Source: Alphaproteobacteria bacterium (lineage in GTDB: Bacteria > Pseudomonadota > Alphaproteobacteria > Rhodospirillales > Casp-alpha2). From it: 64,000 nt of DNA. The notes below the pieces were generated by a model. That model worked only from the letters and a program-made list of their open reading frames with translations, was not told where the DNA came from and searched no databases. Each line of letters opens with the position of its first letter. Within the stretch, counting starts at the first letter, position 1. This document shows positions 57,144 through 64,000 of this stretch, piece by piece. The stretch covers positions 1 through 64,000 of the forward strand of contig JAJRRU010000032.1 of assembly GCA_024279135.1 (NCBI GenBank), in the 5' to 3' direction. Made by a program: the position numbers and the translations under genes.

Positions 57144-58255
57144 GCCTCAGGCAGCCTTTTCAATCCGATCAGCCTGCTCCATTGGGCAACCACCAGTTCA
57201 CCGTCATTGGCAGAGACCCTTAAACGAGCCGACGTACCCAGTTGCGCGCGCAAACCTTCATCATTTGCCAGGCGGATTATCTCACGTGCCAAAATATTGA
57301 TATCTTCTACCGGTACTATCAGGCCACTGTCACCGTCAACTACATAATCAAGCGGCCCGGACGATGCATCGCTGACAATAACGGGACAACCGCTCGCCAT
57401 GGCCTCTAGCAAAACATTCGGCACACCTTCATACCGCGACGCCAGCACGAAGATGCCCACCGTTGCATATAACGCGGTGCAATCATCGAGCCGCCCCATC
57501 CATTGTACTCGCCCGGCAATACCCAGATCATGAGCCTGTTGCTGCAATTCTTGCTGCTGAGGTCCATCGCCCACAATAATTAACGCCCAGTCAGGCAGGT
57601 CTTGTCCTGCTTTGGCAAAGGCAGAAAGCAGGATATCAAATGCCTTTTGTGGCACTAACCGTCCGACGGCAAGCAGCGTTTTTGATCTTTGTATATCATC
57701 AGTCGCGAAACGCTTTAAATCGACAGGATTGAGAACCAGCGAAAGTTTATGCTCAGGAACGAACCGGGAAAGGGTTTGCACAGCCCCGGAGCTGTTTGCC
57801 GTTATATGATCGGCACAGGGATAAATCCATTGACGAAGTCGATCCCACATGCGCCCAAGAGATTGCCTGGCTGGGTCATTTCGTTCAGAAATTACCGTTT
57901 TCCATGGCGCACCCATACCAGCCAACACAGTCAGAATATTTGTCATACCTACAAATGAAATGACAACAGATGTGCCGCTCGCACGAAGCATGCGACGGAC
58001 CCGGTAAATTCGAATTAAATTGGCAATCAGGCCCTGAACGAAATTTCGCGATACTCCCGGATCACCCATAACGACGCGTGTGACATTCTCGGGCAGTTTA
58101 AAATGATCGCGCTCGTCACCATAAAATGTTGCGACCTGCACATGATACCCCTGATCAGCCCAGTTCGTCGCCAAAAGCGATAAGACACGCTGGGCTCCAC
58201 CCATGCCCAGATCAGAGATAATCATAACCATGTCTTTACGTACAGAAATAGTCAC
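57140..58255 (-). CDS. Glycosyltransferase family 4 protein
   Basis: 371 residues. The start DLGMGGAQRVLSLLATNWA resembles enzymes adding N-acetylgalactosamine or related sugars (PglA/PglJ-like), followed by VGRLVPQKAFDILL and the donor site EGVPNVLLEAMASGCPVIVS. Four-base overlaps join it to both GT4 neighbours, so translation is coupled. The donor sugar is a guess. Confidence 0.92.
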   Translation of the reverse strand: MTISVRKDMVMIISDLGMGGAQRVLSLLATNWADQGYHVQVATFYGDERDHFKLPENVTRVVMGDPGVSRNFVQGLIANLIRIYRVRRMLRASGTSVVISFVGMTNILTVLAGMGAPWKTVISERNDPARQSLGRMWDRLRQWIYPCADHITANSSGAVQTLSRFVPEHKLSLVLNPVDLKRFATDDIQRSKTLLAVGRLVPQKAFDILLSAFAKAGQDLPDWALIIVGDGPQQQELQQQAHDLGIAGRVQWMGRLDDCTALYATVGIFVLASRYEGVPNVLLEAMASGCPVIVSDASSGPLDYVVDGDSGLIVPVEDINILAREIIRLANDEGLRAQLGTSARLRVSANDGELVVAQWSRLIGLKRLPEA

Positions 58256-59406
58256 AAAGTTAAATCTTCGTATATACTAATTATCGAGCGAACATGATTT
58301 TCTATTGAGAACCGTGCCCGCACATCTTTTATCAAACGTCGTGTTATGTGACGCTTCTGCGAAGGGTCAACGAGAAGACTGGCTACACGATCAGCCATAA
58401 CACCGATGTCTTTCGGTCTAACCAAATATCCCGTTTGACCATCTTTAATGATTTCACGGTGCCCTCCATCATCGGCAGCAACAACCGGCGTTCCAACCAA
58501 GGCGGCTTCAACCAACGTACGCCCTAAACCTTCATTGATAGCCGGGGCCAACAAGACATCAAAACCGGCAAGCCAGGGTTCTATGGGGTGCTTCGGACCC
58601 ATAAGAACGATCCGGTTTTCCATGCCACAATGATTAATCCGTTCCTTTACGGCCTCATAAATTCCTGAACGAGTTTCACCAAACATTACGAACCCAACAC
58701 AGTCACCAAGCTGTTGTTTTAACTTTACCGCAGCATCAATAAAATCAAGTGGCCGCTTCTGGTCCGTCAGATTACCGATGAATCCAACAATGTAATCGAC
58801 CTCAGCAAGCCCACATTCCTGTCGCACCATCACGGCCGATTTATCACGTGCCGGTACTGCGGCCATGGTATCAAATGGGTTGTAAATAACTTTGGCCCGC
58901 GTTGCGATGCCATGACTCAAAGAACTTTTACAGTAATGAGAAATAGTCAGTACCGACGACACTAACGACGAAAATAATGAGAGTCTGCGAGAATTATCTG
59001 CACCGCGCTGATGCCATATATGCTTACACGAAATGATGCGTGCCGCAAATGCCCATGTCAGATGCATACGCATATCATTGGTATGGATAATATCTATCTC
59101 GTGTTTGCGAATAAATTTCACAAGATATGGTGAGACAAACAGCATGTTGATGCATTGGGACACAAGTCCACCAGCACCAACAGGTTTTACGCTGTCCAGA
59201 TATGTATATGGTATCTTTCGCTCATCAAGATAATCAGCCAGAATACCAGGACGGTGAAGAACTATTAGATGCCTGAAGCGATCTCTGGGCAACGCGTTGA
59301 TTAACAACAATGTTGATAGATGACTTCCTCCAATTGAATCACCAACAAAAGGAAAACAAATAATTTTCGATGAGCTTTGCGGAAATTGATGGTTTGAATT
59401 CTTCAT
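58252..59406 (-). CDS. Glycosyltransferase family 4 protein
   Basis: 384 residues, GT-B fold. Acceptor half with GDSIGGSHLSTLLLINAL; linker IGNLTDQKRPLDFIDA; donor motif EGLGRTLVEAALVGTPVVAA. The region HTNDMRMHLTWAFAARI is typical of this group. It follows the second asparagine synthase gene by 54 bases and is coupled to the next GT4 by a four-base overlap. Confidence 0.9.
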   Translation of the reverse strand: MKNSNHQFPQSSSKIICFPFVGDSIGGSHLSTLLLINALPRDRFRHLIVLHRPGILADYLDERKIPYTYLDSVKPVGAGGLVSQCINMLFVSPYLVKFIRKHEIDIIHTNDMRMHLTWAFAARIISCKHIWHQRGADNSRRLSLFSSLVSSVLTISHYCKSSLSHGIATRAKVIYNPFDTMAAVPARDKSAVMVRQECGLAEVDYIVGFIGNLTDQKRPLDFIDAAVKLKQQLGDCVGFVMFGETRSGIYEAVKERINHCGMENRIVLMGPKHPIEPWLAGFDVLLAPAINEGLGRTLVEAALVGTPVVAADDGGHREIIKDGQTGYLVRPKDIGVMADRVASLLVDPSQKRHITRRLIKDVRARFSIENHVRSIISIYEDLTL

Positions 59407-59460
59407 GGGATGATTAACTTACTTTGACTCTCTGAACATCAACGACGTAATACCCTTTAT

Positions 59461-61266
59461 CTATATTTGACGCAGCCACAACTCGATACTTACAAGGTTC
59501 TCAATAGGGGGCAGGCCATGCCTCTTTCCTTGCCGGAAATCATTTACCACCTTACGCAGCATCTTTTTATCACAATAGCTCGCAAGGCGGCTGTCACTAT
59601 CGGTTAGCAATTCCAGATAACGCCCCAGGCCTTTTTCCTCGGAGAACCAATCCAACAAGGGCAGCGTTAATCCGACCTTGCGCCTATATAACAGATCATC
59701 AGACAAATATGGTTCGGCAATTTTCTTCAAGATAGGTTTGGTTATACCTGTAGGGGCGCGCAGAGCATGGGGAAAGCTATTAACAAGCTTGAAAAGTGGA
59801 TAATGTGTGAATGGAACCCGCGCCTCCACTGAGGCCGCCATAGACAGTTTATCTTGTCGCAATAACAAGGATTCAAGGTAGGCTGACTGATCAACAGCAA
59901 ACATACGTGACGGGAAATCCTGGAAGCGAGTCGCGGCCGCCTCACGTGCCCCCGGTTCAGGCACCAGGTCTGGGAACAAATCCATCGTGGCAAGGAAATC
60001 ACCATAAACAGAGCCATAAATTGCTGCGTCCCGACCGGAATAGCGTTGAATTTCCCGATACCGTTGCAGCATCGGCCATGCAAAAGAAGGAACGATACGT
60101 GCGTATCTCCCTTTCCGTTGCAGGTACTCCCATTGCTGATAGCGCATATAGCCGCCAAACAACTCATCTGCGCCTTCTCCAGTCAGTGTCACCTTTGAAT
60201 ATTTACTGATCTGATCACACAGAAGCATTAACAAGACGCACCCGGAATGAGCTACAGGCCCTTCCATATGCTGTATTGCACGCGGTAAAGCATCCGCGTA
60301 GTCATGATTAGATAACTTCACTTCATGATGAGTAATATTGTATCGGTCGGCAACCTGTTTACGATACTCGCCTTCATCATGTGGAAGTGGGTCAAGGTTT
60401 ATACCAAATGTATTAAGTTGACCTTGCGTTGAACGACTCGCCAAAGCTGTAATAAGACTCGAGTCCACGCCGCCCGATAACTGTACGGTATAACCGACAT
60501 CACTTTGCAAATGAGCCTTAACAGAGGCTTTCACAGCTTCGCTTGCTTGTTCTAAAGCCTCGGCCTCAGTTAAGGCATGGTCTTCTTTCAACGTATCCAG
60601 AGGATCACAAAACCGGCGTTCGACAAGGCTATTCTCCGACATGTTCAACGTGACAATTGTGCCGCCCGGTAGTTTATCTATGCCTTGAATGTTACTTAAA
60701 CGGCCAGCCGCAAACTTGAAAATCAACAACTCCGAAATAGCTTTGGGGTCGGGTCGGGCATCGATGAAACGCTTCAACGGGCGTATTTCACTGGCGAACG
60801 CCGTCAGGTTTCCAGTGTGCAAAAGATAGAGAGGCTTGATGCCCAGAGGATCACGCGCGGCAATTACTTTCCGCTCCTGACGGTCCCAGATAACAACAGC
60901 AAACATACCCTCAATTCGCTCGAAGATACGTTCTCCCCAATGGATATACCCTTGCAGGATGACCTCGGTATCACTCGTGGTCTTGAAGTTCGCACCTAAA
61001 GCCGCCAATTCGGAGCGTAATGTGCGGAAATTATATATCTCGCCATTAAAGACCATTGAGTACCGCTTACTGGCATCCATCATGGGTTGGTCTGCGCCGT
61101 GTCCTAGATCCATAATCGCCAGGCGCCGGAACACGAGCCCGACTCCCGGCTCTGAAATCTGCCCGCCGCTATCGGGGCCACGATGATAGAGGTCCCGATC
61201 AATAGCATTTAACAATGCCGGGTCAAATAACCGGCCGGTTTCAAATATGGCCGCAAAACCACACAT
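59461..61266 (-). CDS. Asparagine synthase (glutamine-hydrolysing), paralogue 2
   Basis: 601 residues. MCGFAAIF provides Cys2; the class II glutaminase part (about 2-200) has the usual RRLAIMDLG and MVFNGEIYN blocks. The ATP loop VQLSGGVDSSLITALA lies near 263. It is distinct in sequence from paralogue 1, so the two are not a recent duplication. It starts only five bases after the third homologue and probably forms an operon pair with it. Confidence 0.91.
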   Translation of the reverse strand: MCGFAAIFETGRLFDPALLNAIDRDLYHRGPDSGGQISEPGVGLVFRRLAIMDLGHGADQPMMDASKRYSMVFNGEIYNFRTLRSELAALGANFKTTSDTEVILQGYIHWGERIFERIEGMFAVVIWDRQERKVIAARDPLGIKPLYLLHTGNLTAFASEIRPLKRFIDARPDPKAISELLIFKFAAGRLSNIQGIDKLPGGTIVTLNMSENSLVERRFCDPLDTLKEDHALTEAEALEQASEAVKASVKAHLQSDVGYTVQLSGGVDSSLITALASRSTQGQLNTFGINLDPLPHDEGEYRKQVADRYNITHHEVKLSNHDYADALPRAIQHMEGPVAHSGCVLLMLLCDQISKYSKVTLTGEGADELFGGYMRYQQWEYLQRKGRYARIVPSFAWPMLQRYREIQRYSGRDAAIYGSVYGDFLATMDLFPDLVPEPGAREAAATRFQDFPSRMFAVDQSAYLESLLLRQDKLSMAASVEARVPFTHYPLFKLVNSFPHALRAPTGITKPILKKIAEPYLSDDLLYRRKVGLTLPLLDWFSEEKGLGRYLELLTDSDSRLASYCDKKMLRKVVNDFRQGKRHGLPPIENLVSIELWLRQI

Positions 61267-61271
61267 TACAT

Positions 61272-62912
61272 CTATATCCCATCATCCGAAGAACCTAACG
61301 TCAGGAACGCCAACCAGTCTTCCGTATATAAAGATATGACGCTTCGTATATCATGCACATTTCGCAAAAATCGATAGAGTCCAAAAGCCCGAAAATGCAA
61401 ACCTAGCCGGTCAAAATATTTCAGGTAGCGAAAGAGATTGTCTCTACGACGACGACCAAGCAAGAGGCGTAATATAATGGCGAGTGGTACGAGAAATACA
61501 TTATACAAAGGGCTCCATGCAGTCATTGTTTTTTGAAAATCAGAAAATACCTGCCGAAAATTCCATTGACTAAAGTAATGGCGAAACAAGCGCTGCTGCA
61601 CCTTATGGGCTAAGGGAATATCTCGCCAAAACTGCACGAGCTCGGGGTCCCATAATGGCAGATACCAATCAAGGCCCAAAAAATCATAGGTCCGTTGACC
61701 ATTTACAACAAATTTAGCCTGTCGCTCGCGACACTCCCAGTGTTCAAAAATTATTGCTGCCTGTTGTACGTTAAACGTCTGACCCGGCTGGATTTCAAGC
61801 ATCCGATAAAGCTTTGTAACAACCCCGGCCGCCTGATGCGATTGCATCAGGGATAATCTCAGTCCGAAGTGTTTATCCATAATTGACTTAATCAATTGCT
61901 CTGAAGACACTTTTTCATCGCCGGTCCAACTTCGGGGAATATGTCCCCCTGAGGTGAAATCACCCGTCTGTCCATTAATAATAACCGCATCGTCTGGTAG
62001 CTCGCCATCAGCCCTAAGCTTCAATAAAGCCAGTAAATCATTACTAAACGGCACGGAACAAAGGCCATCTGCAAAAGACCAATACTCTATGCACTGATCC
62101 GATAGATGAAACCGGCTAATCTCGTTTTTCCCGATGGCAACATAACGCCACGGAACCCCCAGGCGTTCAGCAATTTTTCGAGCCACCTCAGCATCGCTAT
62201 TACCTGGCGGGCCATAGGAAAAACACTCAATCTGCTCATAGCCATGTTCTACAAGCTTTGCCAGTATCAACCGTGAATCAAATCCGCCACTCAGCGGTAT
62301 CCAGATGGGGCGACCATTCACATACGCAATGGTGCGCTCAATAACATCATCCGTTACCTTCTCCAGAGCATCAATCAAATGAGACTCATCATCCGTTACA
62401 AGGTTCTCAGAGCAATATTTAAAATACCAGTCTATTTCCAGGTGGCGCTGTTCTTTGCTCCAGATCAGACACTCCCCAGCCTGCAAATGGAAGAGATCCT
62501 TATACACAGTATGTGAACCGGTGACATATCCAGCCATCTGGCATTCCGTTAACGCCACCGTTTCAAAATCATTTAATTCAAATGCGTCACGAACCTCACG
62601 GGCGTCACTGCCAATACAGAACTGTCCGTATTTTTTGCTATAAAATATTGGGCGTGTTCGTATTATATCGACAGCAGCGATGACCAAATGTGGGGTCTCG
62701 ATAATAACCGCAAAATGACAATTCAGCTCAGCGATAACATTGCTGATCGCTTCTACTGAAGGATTTGGCAGATTATTAATTGCTGTAGAAAGCCGATCAG
62801 CTGCTTGTTCCGCGCCTGCCCAGTAAATATGAGAGCTGCCCACGATCTTCATATGCCAGTGACGACTTGAACCAATCACACACTGCGGTGATATTTTTAA
62901 TGACTCAGACAC
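61272..62912 (-). CDS. Asparagine synthase-like protein without N-terminal Cys
   Basis: 546 residues. The N-terminus (MSESLKISPQCVIGSS) has no Cys2, so glutamine hydrolysis should be lost, although the remaining glutaminase-like fold is recognisable (RTRPIFYSKKYGQFCIGSDA). The ATP pyrophosphatase loop IPLSGGFDSRLILAKL (about 208) is intact, with GSDARE- and LPLWDPELVQFW-type segments later. Such proteins form amide or acyl bonds with free ammonia or another amine; beta-lactam and lasso cyclases are distant relatives, but no precursor peptide is seen. A role in modifying the cluster's glycan is likely. Confidence 0.85.
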   Translation of the reverse strand: MSESLKISPQCVIGSSRHWHMKIVGSSHIYWAGAEQAADRLSTAINNLPNPSVEAISNVIAELNCHFAVIIETPHLVIAAVDIIRTRPIFYSKKYGQFCIGSDAREVRDAFELNDFETVALTECQMAGYVTGSHTVYKDLFHLQAGECLIWSKEQRHLEIDWYFKYCSENLVTDDESHLIDALEKVTDDVIERTIAYVNGRPIWIPLSGGFDSRLILAKLVEHGYEQIECFSYGPPGNSDAEVARKIAERLGVPWRYVAIGKNEISRFHLSDQCIEYWSFADGLCSVPFSNDLLALLKLRADGELPDDAVIINGQTGDFTSGGHIPRSWTGDEKVSSEQLIKSIMDKHFGLRLSLMQSHQAAGVVTKLYRMLEIQPGQTFNVQQAAIIFEHWECRERQAKFVVNGQRTYDFLGLDWYLPLWDPELVQFWRDIPLAHKVQQRLFRHYFSQWNFRQVFSDFQKTMTAWSPLYNVFLVPLAIILRLLLGRRRRDNLFRYLKYFDRLGLHFRAFGLYRFLRNVHDIRSVISLYTEDWLAFLTLGSSDDGI

Positions 62913-62972
62913 GGGTCAATCCAGATACTGTATATTTCTGTTACATTCCGCCGCCCACTCATCCGTTGCATT

Positions 62973-64000
62973 TTACGCCTCACTGGTAAGGGTCTTTAGG
63001 TGGTGACAAAATTTCTCTGCTGCAACATTACCAACAATATGATCGCGATCAACCTTCTGGCCCTTTGCGGCCATTTCACAAGCTCGTTGCGGGGCAGAAA
63101 GCAATTCCTCAATTACGCTGACAAGATTGCTGACGTCCCACTGATAGGGACAATAGGTCTGATTTGGAATGTAAAGAGCAGGCCATGTTTCAAGGTGCGC
63201 CATATCAGGCTTCACCAACAAACCGCCCGTCAGGAAGGTTTCATAATCTTTATAATTTATTTCTCCCCAACCAAAAGGGGAAACAACGATCTTGCTGGAT
63301 TGCATCTCTTTAACGTACTCACGGTAAGAAACACGGTCCGCAGGAGACCACTTTGCAAGCCTTTCTCGCACTGTTTTACGATGCCAGGATACGGTCTCAC
63401 GATCATAATTGACCCCCATGCGGCAGGAAACATCAACCTGTCGTGCATCGCATGCATCGGTATAAGCCTTGGGGAATGCCAATAATGGTGCGAACGGTAA
63501 TCGCGCATAGAGCTTCATGCGGTACCGACCGGCTGGTGACCAGTCTGCAAGTGATGAATTCCACCAAACACCAAGCTTTTCAAGCTGGTCATTTTGCAGA
63601 ACCGGGACGCTATCCTCCGGGGCATCATCAAGAATACCGTATTTTCGATGCGAGAAGTCCGTGAATATCCGGCGGCCGTAATGCGTATCCTTATAAAGGT
63701 TCCGGTTAACCAGGAGCTGGTTTTTAAAATACCGGGCAACAAATGGCAGAACTTCAGGATGTAACAAAGCGGTGCTATCCGAAGTATCGAGATAAAAAAG
63801 TCGATCAACGCGCGATGCAAACAATTGCATCTCAGTAAGAATTTTATCCCTGTCAGTTGTCCAGCGCTTACCATGAAAACTGCTCTCAACAACCAGAATA
63901 TCACAGTCAAACATGCGTTCGCTTGGTGCTGTAAAATTCTCCCAGGTTATGCCCGTTTTCCTAAGTGCCCGGTTATGCACAATAAGCGGAAAGAGTAATG
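62973..64000 (-). CDS. Glycosyltransferase, CgeB-like (truncated by window)
   Basis: The open frame continues to the right edge without a stop (in-frame residues before the GTG at 63980 read LLFPLIV), so the start lies outside the window. At least 340 residues are present. The C-terminal half has a GT1-type/CgeB ending: SKIVVSPFGWGEINYKDYETFLTGGLLVKP, with the conserved Glu in DYETFLTGG, close to the spore-maturation CgeB family. It probably adds a sugar in the same cluster. The exact family is uncertain. Confidence 0.72.
   Translation of the reverse strand, partial: LLFPLIVHNRALRKTGITWENFTAPSERMFDCDILVVESSFHGKRWTTDRDKILTEMQLFASRVDRLFYLDTSDSTALLHPEVLPFVARYFKNQLLVNRNLYKDTHYGRRIFTDFSHRKYGILDDAPEDSVPVLQNDQLEKLGVWWNSSLADWSPAGRYRMKLYARLPFAPLLAFPKAYTDACDARQVDVSCRMGVNYDRETVSWHRKTVRERLAKWSPADRVSYREYVKEMQSSKIVVSPFGWGEINYKDYETFLTGGLLVKPDMAHLETWPALYIPNQTYCPYQWDVSNLVSVIEELLSAPQRACEMAAKGQKVDRDHIVGNVAAEKFCHHLKTLTSEA

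Noticed and set aside
61272-62912. Lasso-peptide or beta-lactam biosynthesis by the Cys-less AsnB homologue
   Set aside because: No precursor peptide, leader protease or RRE protein is nearby; the surrounding glycosyltransferases point to a polysaccharide.
1-64000. CRISPR array
   Set aside because: No regularly spaced identical repeats of 24-40 bases and no cas genes were seen.

Overview
The window looks like the chromosome of an alphaproteobacterium, probably of a Rhodospirillales-like marine group. The evidence is the housekeeping block hemC-hemD-Mic60-like-hemY running divergently from tsaD-gpsA-YciI-acs, followed by an SdhAF4-type small protein, rsmB and a heparinase-family gene. This order is familiar from that class. 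The taxonomic call is inference; no rRNA gene is present.

Regions. (1) 1-4.4 kb: an IS21-type end remnant, a soluble GAF-nucleotide cyclase, a decayed initiator-tRNA copy, then a copper nitrite reductase (NirK) with a tandem dihaem cytochrome c that is probably its electron donor. (2) 4.5-13.6 kb: a catabolic operon read leftwards (substrate-binding protein, ABC ATPase, two permeases, amidase, FAD-dependent sarcosine/dimethylglycine dehydrogenase-like enzyme) with a divergent IclR regulator. (3) 14-18.9 kb: a two-component cluster with two near-identical receiver domains, a PAS histidine kinase, a degenerate GGDEF/EAL-like protein, and a broken response regulator-cyclase whose end is joined to a permease fragment. 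(4) 19.0-33.7 kb: a mobile-DNA hotspot. The 3' end of a tRNA-Thr(CGT) gene (intact at 33586-33661, minus strand) recurs as fragments at 25610, 20386 and 19348, marking stacked integrations. The outer segments hold an RND efflux pair, a periplasmic protein and decayed MFS and transposase pieces. The best-preserved element (25.6-33.6 kb, AT-rich) carries an integrase, an excisionase-like protein, a serine recombinase, a lipoprotein, two small DNA-binding proteins, a DUF4238 protein and an AlbA_2 (Schlafen-like) protein. (5) 33.8-50.3 kb: core genes (haem synthesis, t6A tRNA modification, lipid precursor, acetate activation, rRNA methylation, a sensor kinase, a heparinase-like protein). (6) 50.3-64 kb: a leftward surface-polysaccharide operon with manC, fcl, four GT4 glycosyltransferases, three asparagine-synthase-type genes and an edge-truncated glycosyltransferase.

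How they work together: nitrite respiration (NirK plus cytochrome) and uptake/oxidation of an N-methylated or amidated compound suggest a versatile heterotroph. The tRNA-Thr locus acts as the site of gene gain. The polysaccharide cluster would make a mannose/fucose-type glycan, probably carrying amide groups added by the AsnB-like enzymes. Function statements rest on motif recognition by eye; no database search was run.
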